From Oceanispirochaeta crateris (GTDB lineage: Bacteria; Spirochaetota; Spirochaetia; DSM-2461), in the NCBI RefSeq assembly GCF_008329965.1, contig NZ_CP036150.1, forward strand, positions 372,001-436,000: a DNA stretch of 64,000 nt, written 5' to 3'. Within the stretch, counting starts at the first letter, position 1. Every line of letters starts with the position of its first letter. This document shows, piece by piece, positions 18,333 to 27,222 of the stretch. Position numbers and translations under genes: made by a program. The notes under the pieces were generated by a model. That model saw nothing but the letters and a program-made list of their open reading frames with translations. It made no database searches and was not told the origin of the DNA.

Positions 18333-19571
18333 GTGAGAAAGGTTATTCTGGCGGTCTTAATATTGACATTTGTAAATATCAACTTGTTTTCTGCTGGAAG
18401 CGGAGATTCTCTGCCGCCCTTTGAAGAGCGGCTTGATCATCTGTCCTGGGAGGATATCCTAGACGAAGCAAAGGGTCAGAGTGTCTATTTCTTCATGTGG
18501 GGCGGAAGCGAAACTTATAACAGCTGGGTGAGCACATGGTTGGGCGACAGGTTGCGTTCAAAATATGATATCCGCCTTGTCATGGTTCCCATTGACGGAG
18601 CCGGTGTCTTTGTAAACAAGGTCCTGGGGGAAAAACAGGCTGGAAAAACCAAGGATGGGGCCGTCGATCTGATGTGGATCAACGGTGAAAACTTCAAGAC
18701 CATGAGGCAGGCCGACTTACTCTTCGGGCCCTATGCTCATAGGCTTCCCAATTTACAGTACATCGATCCTAAAATCATGAAGTTTGACTTTGGCTACCCC
18801 ATCGAGGGGTATGAATCTCCCTATGGAGCCGCCCAGAGTGTGATGGAGTATGATAGCGCCCGTGTATCAGATCCTCCCTCAGATATAGGAGCTCTGTTCC
18901 AATGGGCCAGGGAGAATCCCGGTAAGCTAAGCTATCCGGCGCCTCCGGATTTTACGGGCAGTGTCTTTGTCCGTCATGTGTTTTATTATGTTGCCGGGGA
19001 TTCGCAGCTCCTCATGGGACCATTCGATGAGGATATTTATGATGATATAGCGCCCAGGGTCTGGGACCTCCTTAATGGCATTGAGCCTTATCTCTGGAGA
19101 AAAGGAGAAACCTATCCCGAATCATTTGCCAGGGCACAACAGCTATTCGGGAATGGTGAAATTTATTTTAATTTGAATTACGGAGCCGACGGTGCGGCTG
19201 ATGCCATCAGCAAGGGGCAGTATCCGGATTCTGTGAAGACCTATATGTTTGAAACGGGGATGATTGGGAACACCAACTTTGTTGCCATCAGTTTTAATTC
19301 AGCTCACAAGGCGGCCGCCATGGTCATGGCCAATGAATTGCTGGACCCGGAGGTTCAGTACCATGCAGCCAGCCCCGAGGGGATGCGCTGGATGACCCCC
19401 CTGGATATGAATCTGATACCAGCTGCCATGAGGGAGCAATTTGAAGGACTGCCTCTTTCACCCTCCCGTCTTCCCACATCGGTTTTAAATGACCTGAGTC
19501 TTCCCGAAATGCAGTCAGACTGGTTGGTCCGCATAGAAGAAGACTGGCAGAAATACGTACTCAGGAAGTGA
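18333..19571 (+). CDS. ABC transporter substrate-binding protein, YnjB-like
   Basis: 412 residues with an N-terminal signal peptide (to about LFSAG). It has WEDILDEAKGQSVYFFMWGG near the start, DLMWINGENFKTMR in the middle and EGYESPYGAAQSVM later. These are hallmarks of the YnjB/COG4134 branch of the extracellular solute-binding proteins. GTG 18333 is preceded by AAAGGAG. It leads a four-gene operon with two permeases and an ATPase, all with overlapping ends. The substrate of this family is not firmly known. Confidence 0.88.
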   Translation: MRKVILAVLILTFVNINLFSAGSGDSLPPFEERLDHLSWEDILDEAKGQSVYFFMWGGSETYNSWVSTWLGDRLRSKYDIRLVMVPIDGAGVFVNKVLGEKQAGKTKDGAVDLMWINGENFKTMRQADLLFGPYAHRLPNLQYIDPKIMKFDFGYPIEGYESPYGAAQSVMEYDSARVSDPPSDIGALFQWARENPGKLSYPAPPDFTGSVFVRHVFYYVAGDSQLLMGPFDEDIYDDIAPRVWDLLNGIEPYLWRKGETYPESFARAQQLFGNGEIYFNLNYGADGAADAISKGQYPDSVKTYMFETGMIGNTNFVAISFNSAHKAAAMVMANELLDPEVQYHAASPEGMRWMTPLDMNLIPAAMREQFEGLPLSPSRLPTSVLNDLSLPEMQSDWLVRIEEDWQKYVLRK

Positions 19572-20434
19572 TGTTGAATTCGGAAACCCGTGCTTACACA
19601 CTCTTAGCTCCCTCTTTGTTGATCCTGATCTTACTCTTTTTTGGTGGGTTTATCCTGGGCATCTTTCAGAGCCTGAATTACTTCCCCCTCATCGGGCTTG
19701 AAAATCCCAATTTGGAGGCCTATGAGGGTGTTTTTCATACAGAAGAGCTTCTTTCCTCGGTTTTGCTCACCTTCTTTGTGTCTCTCACAGCCACGATATT
19801 GACAGTTGTTCTGGGAATTATGACCGCCTTGGCTTTGAGGGGCCGTTTTACCGGGAGCAAAGCCGTTTTGTTTCTCTATCAGTTCCCCGTTACCGTTCCC
19901 CACATTATCATTGCCCTGGGGATGCTCTTATTTTTGTCTCAAAGCGGAACTCTCTCCCGTTTCTTTTATTTAATTGGGGGAATTCAAGAGCCATCTGAAT
20001 TTCCTGTCTTAATCAATGACCGCTGGGGCTGGGGCATCATCCTTGTGTATCTCTGGAAGCAGGTGCCCTTTATCGGCATCATCGTTCTCTCCGTTTTGCA
20101 GTCCCTTGGTGACCATTATGAAGAACTGGCTGTGAGTCTGGGAGCCCGGAGGTTTCAAATCCTGCGGCATGTACTCCTTCCCCTCATCCTTCCTGGAATC
20201 CTACCGGGGAGCATCATCTGTTTTGCCTATGCCTTTGGGTCTTTTGAGGTGCCTTACCTCCTGGGCTTACCCTATCCATCTATGCTGTCCGTTCTGGTTT
20301 ACAGATATTTCAGTCATTCAGACCTAGGACAACGTCCCTCGGCTATGGCGCTTTCTGTCCTTATGACCGCCTTTTTACTGATCCTCGTTGTGGCTTATAA
20401 ACGGGTCTTGAGGAGGGGAGCCCATTATGAATAG
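19571..20434 (+). CDS. ABC transporter permease (YnjC N-half-like)
   Basis: 287 residues with six predicted membrane segments. The EAA loop that docks on the ATPase is EELAVSLGARRFQILRHVLL followed by PLILPG. The ATG at 19571 overlaps the TGA of the previous gene (TGATG); a GTG one codon earlier is also possible. In E. coli the YnjC permease is a single double-length protein, whereas here the two halves are separate genes. Confidence 0.88.
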   Translation: MLNSETRAYTLLAPSLLILILLFFGGFILGIFQSLNYFPLIGLENPNLEAYEGVFHTEELLSSVLLTFFVSLTATILTVVLGIMTALALRGRFTGSKAVLFLYQFPVTVPHIIIALGMLLFLSQSGTLSRFFYLIGGIQEPSEFPVLINDRWGWGIILVYLWKQVPFIGIIVLSVLQSLGDHYEELAVSLGARRFQILRHVLLPLILPGILPGSIICFAYAFGSFEVPYLLGLPYPSMLSVLVYRYFSHSDLGQRPSAMALSVLMTAFLLILVVAYKRVLRRGAHYE

Positions 20435-21248
20435 ACCCCTCTCGGGTTTTCTCTTTGTTAGAAGGCTTCTCCTTCTGGGAATCCTAATGGGGGTGATTCT
20501 GCCTTTGCTGCCCCTGCTCGTGTGGGCATTCAGTCATCGCTGGCTCTTTCCTGACATTGTTCCAGAGTCTCTGAGCCTGAGGAGCTGGACCTATATTGTT
20601 CATCCGGGGAGCCGGATTCTCTGGGCAATCGCTAATAGCCTTATCATTGCCTTGGCCGTGACATTCCTGGCTATGGTAGTAGGAGTTCCCGCGGGAAGAG
20701 CCCTCGGATTGTACCGCTTCAAGGGAAAAATGGTCGCAGAACTGATTCTTCTGTCTCCGGCCTTGATCCCTTCCATGACGGTCACCATGGGAATCCAGAT
20801 CCTTTTTATACGCTTTGGTATAACAGAGTCCCTCCTGGGTGTTATCCTGGTTCATTTGATTCCAACCATCCCTTATATGACCATCAGTATGAGCGGAGTC
20901 TTCTCTCATTATGATATTAGTTTTGAGGAGCAGGCGCGTTCTCTGGGAGCGGGAAATATACAGATTTTCACTCACATCACTCTTCCCGCAATTTTTCCGG
21001 GAATCGTCGTGGGATGCCTCTTCTCATTTCTGATCTCCTGGGGCCAGTATATACTGACCCTGATGATTGGCGGTGGTAGAATCATCACTCTGCCGCTCTT
21101 GCTTTTCAGTTTTGCATCCTCAGGAGACAACGCTTTGACAGCGTCCCTGGGGCTGCTCTTCCTCCTTCCTTCGGTTTTGATTCTAATTTTTACCAGCCGG
21201 TTCCTCACAGGAAAGTCTTCCGGTTTTGGCAGTTTTGGCGGCTTATGA
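20427..21248 (+). CDS. ABC transporter permease (YnjC C-half-like)
   Basis: 273 residues with six membrane segments and an EAA loop EEQARSLGAGNIQIFTHITL followed by PAIFPG. It overlaps the upstream permease by 8 bp and the ATPase gene by 4 bp (ATGA). It should form a heterodimer with the upstream permease. Confidence 0.88.
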   Translation: MNRPLSGFLFVRRLLLLGILMGVILPLLPLLVWAFSHRWLFPDIVPESLSLRSWTYIVHPGSRILWAIANSLIIALAVTFLAMVVGVPAGRALGLYRFKGKMVAELILLSPALIPSMTVTMGIQILFIRFGITESLLGVILVHLIPTIPYMTISMSGVFSHYDISFEEQARSLGAGNIQIFTHITLPAIFPGIVVGCLFSFLISWGQYILTLMIGGGRIITLPLLLFSFASSGDNALTASLGLLFLLPSVLILIFTSRFLTGKSSGFGSFGGL

Positions 21249-22282
21249 TTGATATAACACTAAACAATTTGACAAAACAGTATAATAAAAGTGAACCTGC
21301 GGTAGTCAAATCCCTGAATATGACCGTGTCCCGGGGAGATCTAGTGGCTCTACTGGGTCCTTCCGGCTGTGGGAAAACCACCATTTTAAAGATGATTGCC
21401 GGCCTTCACAGCGTCAGCGATGGAGAGGTCTTGTTTGACGGGAAGGTGGTCAATCATATTCCGGCCGAAGAGCGTGAAGTGGTCATGGTCTTCCAGAACT
21501 CTCTGCTATTTCCTTTTATGACAGTTGCAGAGAACATCGGGTTCGGATTGAAGATGCGTCATCTCGGCAAAGAAGAGATAGACCGCAGGGTTCATGAAAT
21601 GCTGGAACTCATACAGATGGATGGCATGGGAGAACGAAAGTCCCATCAGCTTTCGGGAGGACAGAAACAGAGGGTGGCCCTGGCTAGAGCCCTGGTTATC
21701 CGCCCTCAGGTCCTTCTTCTGGATGAACCCTTGTCAAACCTCGATGCCTATCTCAGAGATGAAATGAGAGATCTCATCCTCCAGGTTCATCGGGATTTTA
21801 AAGTCACGACTATTTTTGTCACCCATGATCAGGAAGAGGCCGTCTTACTGGCCGACAAAGTAGCCCTCATATTTGAAGGAAGGCTGCATCAATATGGGGC
21901 TGTGCGTGATTTCTATGAAAAACCCCAATCCGAAAGGGTCGCCTCTTTTTTCGGCAATAGAAACTTCATCCAGGGAATCTGCAGCAAACAGGGCATCGAA
22001 ACCGAGGTCGGTACGTTGCAGTCGGCATTGGCAAAGGACAGGCATGGAGAAAAGGTCTGCCTCATGATCCGTCCCGAACATATTTTGCCTGAAAAAGGGA
22101 AAGAGAATACCATCTTGTGCCTGATCAAAGAAAAAATTTACATGGGAACCTTTGTGAGGTACAGAATCGAATTTGCTGACAACCTCTGGGATGTACTGGA
22201 TTCACCGGAACAAAGGGCAGGATATGACGAGGGAAAGCGGGGCTGGTTTACTTTTCCATCCCATCGCATCTGGATCGTTTAA
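21245..22282 (+). CDS. ABC transporter ATP-binding protein, YnjD-like with C-terminal domain
   Basis: 345 residues. Walker A is GPSGCGKTT (38-46), the signature is LSGGQKQRVALARAL, Walker B is LLLDEPLSNLDAY and the switch is FVTHDQEEAVLL. Unlike short YnjD proteins, it has a C-terminal extension of about 110 residues with a TOBE-like domain (CLMIRPEHILPE). Such domains can sense substrate in CUT1/Fe3+-type importers. It is the last gene of the operon. Confidence 0.9.
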   Translation: MIDITLNNLTKQYNKSEPAVVKSLNMTVSRGDLVALLGPSGCGKTTILKMIAGLHSVSDGEVLFDGKVVNHIPAEEREVVMVFQNSLLFPFMTVAENIGFGLKMRHLGKEEIDRRVHEMLELIQMDGMGERKSHQLSGGQKQRVALARALVIRPQVLLLDEPLSNLDAYLRDEMRDLILQVHRDFKVTTIFVTHDQEEAVLLADKVALIFEGRLHQYGAVRDFYEKPQSERVASFFGNRNFIQGICSKQGIETEVGTLQSALAKDRHGEKVCLMIRPEHILPEKGKENTILCLIKEKIYMGTFVRYRIEFADNLWDVLDSPEQRAGYDEGKRGWFTFPSHRIWIV

Positions 22283-22325
22283 TCCCTTAAATATCTTAAT
22301 ATTTATTATTGAATTAGGGATGAAA

Positions 22326-22340
22326 TAGTAATGATTATCA
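22326..22340. promoter_or_regulatory. Fur-type box in the ferritin promoter
   Basis: TAGTAATGATTATCA matches 13 of 15 positions of the 7-1-7 Fur consensus TGATAATGATTATCA. It ends 2 bases before a TATAAT (22343-22348), so a bound repressor would cover the promoter. The start codon is 38 bases downstream of the box. Confidence 0.65.
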
Positions 22341-22378
22341 TCTATAATTAAGGAAAATACTTATTAAAGAGGAATATT

Positions 22379-22915
22379 ATGGGATTAAGTAAAGAAATGA
22401 CAGATGCTTTTAACGAGCAGATTAATGCGGAAATGTACTCGGCTTACCTGTACCTTTCCATGGGCAGTTGGTTTGAAGAACAGAATCTCATGGGTTTTGC
22501 TAGCTGGTTTCGCTGCCAGTACCTTGAAGAGAACATGCACGCCATGAAGATGTATAACTTTGTCAATGAGAGAGGCGGACGTGTTATTTTGAAAGCCATA
22601 GAAGCACCTGAAACAAATTGGGGTTCCTATGTAGAAGCTTTTCAGCAGGTTGCCGAACATGAAGCTTATGTGACTTCGCTGATCAATAAGCTGGTAGCCA
22701 AATCCAGAGCTGCCAATGATTACGCATCCGAAAGCTTTCTCATGTGGTATGTGGATGAACAGGTAGAAGAAGAGGCCACCGCGGATGAAATGCTCTCCAG
22801 GCTGAAACTGGTTGGAAGCAATCCTAATGGCATTCTTCATATGGATACCGAGTTGAAGAGCAGGGGACCATCTCCTGATGTACTTCCCATTCACCTTGGA
22901 CAGCCTGTTGCCTGA
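22379..22915 (+). CDS. ftnA: Bacterial non-haem ferritin (FtnA type)
   Basis: 178 residues, close to the 165-175 usual length. It has the helix A glutamate in NEQINAEMYSAYLYLSMGSW, the ExxH in EENMHAMKMYNF, and later EQVEEEATADEML. These residues build the ferroxidase centre of 24-meric ferritins that store iron. AAAGAGGA precedes the ATG. A Fur-type box lies in the promoter and a strong terminator follows, so it is a single iron-regulated unit. Confidence 0.94.
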   Translation: MGLSKEMTDAFNEQINAEMYSAYLYLSMGSWFEEQNLMGFASWFRCQYLEENMHAMKMYNFVNERGGRVILKAIEAPETNWGSYVEAFQQVAEHEAYVTSLINKLVAKSRAANDYASESFLMWYVDEQVEEEATADEMLSRLKLVGSNPNGILHMDTELKSRGPSPDVLPIHLGQPVA

Positions 22916-22936
22916 TTGGCACCGTAACTTATAAAT

Positions 22937-22964
22937 AAAAAATCCTCCAAAAGGAGGATTTTTT
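22937..22964. terminator. Rho-independent bidirectional terminator
   Basis: AAAAAATCCTCC and GGAGGATTTTTT form a perfect 12-bp stem with an AAAA loop. It lies between the convergent ferritin and RRM genes and can stop both transcripts. Confidence 0.9.
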
Positions 22965-23008
22965 ATTTGTCCAAAAGGACTAAAACTTTTTATATATGGG
23001 GTTTAAGC

Positions 23009-23284
23009 CTAGTAGCGATTGTCCCGGGGTCTTCTTTCGCGTTCGATCGCTTCGTTAACCCGCAGGTTTCTACTATCCAGCTCCTGATTGTTCAGTGCGG
23101 AGATAGCAGCTTCTGCTGCTTCGTCTTCTTCCATTTCTACAAAGCCAAAACCTTTGGATCGGTTTGTTTCTCTGTCAAAAATGATTCTTGCGCTGAGAAC
23201 AGTTCCAAACTGAGCAAAGTGGTCAGCAAGTCTATCCTCATCAGTGTTGTAGTTTAAGTTCCCTACATAAATTTTCTTGGGCAT
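23009..23284 (-). CDS. RNA-binding protein, single RRM domain
   Basis: 91 residues made of one RRM. RNP2 is KIYVGNLNY at the N-terminus and RNP1 is KGFGFVEM at 44-51. A short arginine-rich tail (ERERRPRDNRY) follows. Bacterial single-RRM proteins bind RNA and are often cold- or stress-regulated. The start has TAAGGATG upstream. Just above that sits a perfect hairpin (CCGGT, loop CAT, ACCGG; 23297-23309) that might affect translation. Confidence 0.93.
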   Translation of the reverse strand: MPKKIYVGNLNYNTDEDRLADHFAQFGTVLSARIIFDRETNRSKGFGFVEMEEDEAAEAAISALNNQELDSRNLRVNEAIERERRPRDNRY

Positions 23285-23593
23285 CGTGCATCCTTACCGG
23301 TCATACCGGAATTTAAAAATAAAAGTTCATTGAGAGTGCAACGATCTTAATACACAACGTCTAGTCATGTGATTCTAAATCAGTCGTTACTCTAAGTAAG
23401 GATGTACTAAAAGGAAAACGAAGACGGAAATCAGAACAGAAAAGAATATGCGTAATTAAAAAGAACATTGCGGTTTCCCAACCTATTTATATACATAACA
23501 GGAAATCTTCTATCGGTCAAGAATAAAAGTATGCAAACCCAGTGAAAAATGAATATTTGCTGTAATATTGGCTCAACTCCCTCGGAAAAACCC
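23285..23593. other. Leader and intergenic region
   Basis: Between the divergent RRM and GntR genes I see only the hairpin at 23297-23309 near the RRM ribosome binding site and, at the right end, the GntR promoter and operator listed separately. No frame here looks like a gene. Confidence 0.4.
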
Positions 23594-23640
23594 TTGATAG
23601 CTCCTGATTTCTGATGTATCATGTGATATATCACATGATA
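23594..23640 (+). promoter_or_regulatory. Promoter with perfect 24-bp palindromic operator for the GntR gene
   Basis: TTGATA (23594-23599), a 17-base spacer and TATCAT (23617-23622) make a good promoter. The -10 is the left end of a perfect 24-bp palindrome (23617-23640) with half-site TATCATGTGATA. A repressor bound there would block the promoter, as expected for autoregulation by the GntR protein encoded 18 bases downstream. Confidence 0.7.
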
Positions 23641-23657
23641 GCTTAAGGAATTCCACA

Positions 23658-24287
23658 GTGCTACTTTCCCGGGATGTATACAATAAAATCTTAGAACAGC
23701 TGCTGGCCGGTGAACTCTATCCGGGACAGATTATCAATAGGCGCCAGATTGCCAATGATTTTGGCGTGAGTGTGGCACCGGTGCTGGAAGCCATGCTCCT
23801 CCTCGAACATGAGGGCCTTTTGGAAACCATTCCCCGTAAGGGCACTCAGGTCCGGTTGATCCGCCAAGAGGATGTGCTCGGTCAATTCATGGTGCGGGAT
23901 GCCATTGAAAGCAAGGCGGCCCGGCTCTACTGGAATACAAAACTCCCCGATGCCTGTGAAGATATGATTGATTTTGCACGCCAGGTTGATACGGCCACAG
24001 AAGATTTGCTGGAAGACTGGCGTCTTGAGATCCTGTTTCATAAGGAATTGGTTTCCTTAGCGGGTATCCCGGCCCTTACAGCGGCCTTCGACAAGACCAT
24101 GAAGCTGAGCCTTTTTTTTACAATGGCCCGCACAGTGAGTCCTGAAAATAAGAGTAGTCGGGACAACCATGAAGTCCTTATCGAAAATCTGAATAATGCT
24201 GCTTCGGCAGATGAAGCAGAGGATATCATCCGGACCCATGTCTGGTATGCCAAAGAACACTTGATAGAAGGCTGCGGTCAAATTTAG
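23658..24287 (+). CDS. GntR-family regulator (FadR/FCD) of the glycerate locus
   Basis: 209 residues. The N-terminal winged helix is IINRRQIANDFGVSVAPVLE followed by LEHEGLLETIPRKGTQVR. The C-terminal FCD domain has LEILFHKELVSLAG and late DNHEVLIENLN and HVWYAKEHL, giving the metal/ligand histidines. The start is GTG with AAGGAA 7 bases upstream. It precedes glycerate kinase by 48 bp on the same strand, so it probably controls the kinase and phosphatase as well as itself. Confidence 0.88.
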   Translation: MLLSRDVYNKILEQLLAGELYPGQIINRRQIANDFGVSVAPVLEAMLLLEHEGLLETIPRKGTQVRLIRQEDVLGQFMVRDAIESKAARLYWNTKLPDACEDMIDFARQVDTATEDLLEDWRLEILFHKELVSLAGIPALTAAFDKTMKLSLFFTMARTVSPENKSSRDNHEVLIENLNNAASADEAEDIIRTHVWYAKEHLIEGCGQI

Positions 24288-24335
24288 ACGCAGAAAAAAT
24301 ATAAACATAGAAGACGTATCCATAAGGAGGAAGAA

Positions 24336-25475
24336 ATGAAAGTCGTTATTGCTTCGGATTCATACAAAGGGTCCAACACAAGTATCAAAGTTGCCGCTGC
24401 CATCGAAAGGGGAATCAAGAAGGTTGATCCTTCACTTGATGTGGTTAAACTGCCTGTGGCTGATGGAGGGGAAGGGCTTGTACAGGCTCTGGTTCCCGAA
24501 GAAGACAAATGGGTTTATGTGAATGTTACAGGTCCCATGGGCAAACAGGTGAAAGCCGAATACGCCCTTTACAATGAAGATACGGCTGTCATTGAGATGG
24601 CATCTGCCTCTGGTCTTCCTCTGGTGACAGATTCCGTGAAAGACCCCCGCAAGGCCACGACCTTCGGGACCGGAGAGCTTATCAAAGATGCCCTGGATAG
24701 AGGGTGTAAAACCATCCTGATCGGTATTGGAGGCAGCGCCACCAACGATGGGGGATGCGGAATGGCCCGTGCTCTGGGTGTTAAGTTTCTAGACGCCTCC
24801 GGTCAGGAAGTGGATGCCGTCGGTGGCAACCTGGACAGCATCAAGGATGTAGACCTGAGCGGACTTCTTCCCAGCGTTAAAAATGCCACAATTAAAGTGG
24901 CCTGTGATGTGGATAATCCCCTTTGTGGAGAGCAGGGGGCCAGTGCGATTTACGGACCTCAGAAGGGAGCTACTCCTGAAATGGTCAAGGTTCTGGATGC
25001 CAACTTAAAGTCACTGGCCGAGCTGATGAAGAGCAAAACCGGACAGGATATGGCCGAAGTTCCCGGAGCCGGCGCCGCCGGTGGATTGGGATTCGGTTTA
25101 ATGGCTTTCTGTGGCGGTGTCCTTGAGAAGGGAATCGATCTTGTTCTCGATTCTGTTGGATTCGATGCTTCCCTTGAAGGAGCCGATCTGGTCATCACCG
25201 GAGAAGGGCGTATTGACGGACAATCTGTTCGTGGAAAAGTGCCCGTGGGGATCGCAGCCAGAGCCAAGAAGAAAAATCTTCCCGTATTGGTCATTGCCGG
25301 AGACATCGGTCCTGGAATCAGCAACCTTTATGAATATGGAATTGATGCGGTAATGAGTACTGTCAACAAGGCCATGCCCCTCAAGGAAGCCCTTGAACGT
25401 TCCACAGAATTGTTGGAAGATGCAGCAGAAAGAGCCTTTAGAATGATTAAAATCGGGATGGATATCAAAGCTTGA
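24336..25475 (+). CDS. Glycerate kinase (GarK/GlxK family)
   Basis: 379 residues, the usual length. It begins MKVVIASDSYKGSNTSIKVA, followed by ADGGEGLVQAL, IGIGGSATNDGGCGMARALG and late ITGEGRIDGQS, all conserved in type I glycerate kinases. It phosphorylates D-glycerate, typically to 2-phosphoglycerate, at the end of glucarate, galactarate or glyoxylate breakdown. A strong AAGGAGGAAG ribosome binding site precedes the ATG. The HAD phosphatase overlaps its stop codon. Confidence 0.93.
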   Translation: MKVVIASDSYKGSNTSIKVAAAIERGIKKVDPSLDVVKLPVADGGEGLVQALVPEEDKWVYVNVTGPMGKQVKAEYALYNEDTAVIEMASASGLPLVTDSVKDPRKATTFGTGELIKDALDRGCKTILIGIGGSATNDGGCGMARALGVKFLDASGQEVDAVGGNLDSIKDVDLSGLLPSVKNATIKVACDVDNPLCGEQGASAIYGPQKGATPEMVKVLDANLKSLAELMKSKTGQDMAEVPGAGAAGGLGFGLMAFCGGVLEKGIDLVLDSVGFDASLEGADLVITGEGRIDGQSVRGKVPVGIAARAKKKNLPVLVIAGDIGPGISNLYEYGIDAVMSTVNKAMPLKEALERSTELLEDAAERAFRMIKIGMDIKA

Positions 25476-26134
25476 AAAAACAGGCCATCATATTTGATCA
25501 CGACGGCACATTGGTAGATTCCATTGATGCCGTCGTGTTCTGCACAAATCTCGTTATGAAAGAAGCCGGGTATGCCGAGGCAACACCGGCTGAGATAAAA
25601 CGTGGCATGGCCTATCCCACCCTGGCCCGGTTTTCCTATCATACAGGAAACCGGGATTCTGATTCACTGAATAAAATGAGCCGGCTTTTCTATGAGGCAA
25701 TGAACAGGAAGGCCGTGGAAATGGTCAAACTCTATCCAGGAATGAAAGAGGCTCTGGACCGCTTAGCCCGGGATGGATATTCCCTGGGACTTCTAACCAA
25801 CAATCAGGGCATTTTCACACGCCGTGTTGCAGCCTACCTCAAATACTCCTACGATATGGAAGTGATCCTGGGGGAGGACAATGTTCCGGCTCCCAAACCG
25901 GATCCCCAGGGGGTACTTCAGGCCTGTGCCGGTTTGGGAGCGCGGCCTGAGGACTGCTGGTATATCGGCGATGGCGTACCCGACTATGAAGTTGCCCGGA
26001 ATGCCGGACTGAAAAGCGGTCTTGTGACATGGGGTGCTCATCCAAAGGAAGAACTCCTGTCACTTCATGGGGATCAGTACTTTGATCACGCCCATGAGCT
26101 GGCCGACTTTTTCTGCGGTAAACAGGAGCGGTAA
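25472..26134 (+). CDS. HAD hydrolase, phosphoglycolate phosphatase-like
   Basis: 220 residues. Motif I is FDHDGTLVDS with Asp9 and Asp11. The helical cap follows, then motif II in LGLLTNNQGIF, and motifs III/IV in PKPDP and WYIGDGVPDYEVARNAG. The start is TTG overlapping the TGA of glycerate kinase, so translation is coupled. A phosphatase beside glycerate kinase suggests a substrate such as phosphoglycolate, but this is inference. Confidence 0.88.
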   Translation: MKKQAIIFDHDGTLVDSIDAVVFCTNLVMKEAGYAEATPAEIKRGMAYPTLARFSYHTGNRDSDSLNKMSRLFYEAMNRKAVEMVKLYPGMKEALDRLARDGYSLGLLTNNQGIFTRRVAAYLKYSYDMEVILGEDNVPAPKPDPQGVLQACAGLGARPEDCWYIGDGVPDYEVARNAGLKSGLVTWGAHPKEELLSLHGDQYFDHAHELADFFCGKQER

Positions 26135-26147
26135 ACATTTTACCCAG

Positions 26148-27113
26148 TCAAAGTCCCATCATAAACTCATAGGTCTTATCGTCAAAATCGGGTATGTCTT
26201 CGTGTCCAAAATCGGGATACACGATCATCTCCTTGGTGGCTTTTATTCTGTTGTACATGGCAAACTGGGTAGAAGGAGGGCAGATTGTGTCCATCAGACC
26301 CGTGGCCAATAGGACTTTTGCCTTGATTCTGGGTGCCAGAAACTGTAGGTCTATATATCCCAAGGTGGTGAAAATTTCCTCTTCACGTTCATGGCAGGGG
26401 TCAAATTTCCTAAAAAAATACTGGAGTTCCTCATAGGCCTTCTCACCCAGATCCAGCTCCCAAACCCTCTTGTAATCACAGAGGAAGGGGAAACGGGGAG
26501 CGGCCCTCTTGATTCTGGGTTCAAGAGCGGCACAGGCCAGGGTCAGGGCTCCTCCCTGTGATCCTCCCAGGGCTCCCACTCTGTTTTCATCCACTTCGGG
26601 GCTGTCAAATGCAATCCTCGCCAGGGCCACCGTATCCAGGAAAATCTGCCGGAAAAGAAGCTTCTCCGGGCTGTCCGACAGGCCTCTGATGATTTGACCC
26701 CGCCAAGTTGTTCCGGATACACCGCCTCGGTCCTCTGATAAACCACCCTGACCCCGGCTGTCCAGGGCAAACACTGAATACCCTGCGGAGGTCCAGCTCA
26801 TCAGTTCCGACCAGGGAGGAGTTTCTCCTGTGTATCCATGAAAATGGAGGATCGCCGGGTGCTTTGTATCCGGAGAGGCATTTGCCGGCCGAGCATACCT
26901 TGCATGTATCCTGGAGCCTCCCACCCCAGTGAAGTAGAGGTCAAAACACTCCGCATGGGGAACCTTAAAATCAGCGGGTATGAGCTGGGGATTCAAGTCC
27001 TGGGATTCCAGCTCCTGCAAAGCGGCCTCCCAATACTTATCAAAGTCCGCTGGTTTGGGATTGATCCCCTTGTATTTCTTTAATTCTTTGAGAGGCATAT
27101 CAACGCTGGGCAT
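26148..27113 (-). CDS. CE7-family acetyl xylan esterase / cephalosporin-C deacetylase
   Basis: 321 residues. The nucleophile motif is GALGGSQGGAL. The catalytic Asp is in GLMDTICPPST and the His in DFGHEDIPDF near the end. CE7 enzymes are cytoplasmic and remove acetyl groups from short xylo-oligosaccharides. ATG 27113 has AAGGAG upstream; a longer frame from 27182 lacks one. It is divergent from the hexuronate operon, and the shared intergenic region holds the GntR operators. Confidence 0.92.
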   Translation of the reverse strand: MPSVDMPLKELKKYKGINPKPADFDKYWEAALQELESQDLNPQLIPADFKVPHAECFDLYFTGVGGSRIHARYARPANASPDTKHPAILHFHGYTGETPPWSELMSWTSAGYSVFALDSRGQGGLSEDRGGVSGTTWRGQIIRGLSDSPEKLLFRQIFLDTVALARIAFDSPEVDENRVGALGGSQGGALTLACAALEPRIKRAAPRFPFLCDYKRVWELDLGEKAYEELQYFFRKFDPCHEREEEIFTTLGYIDLQFLAPRIKAKVLLATGLMDTICPPSTQFAMYNRIKATKEMIVYPDFGHEDIPDFDDKTYEFMMGL

Positions 27114-27222
27114 AACGATCTCCTTATGTTTGCTGTAATTTAGAAGAGCTGTTCTTTGCAGTCCTATTATTTTATTTATCAAATCATATCCCTTATTTTC
27201 TCTCTTAGCCAGAAAAATTCTA

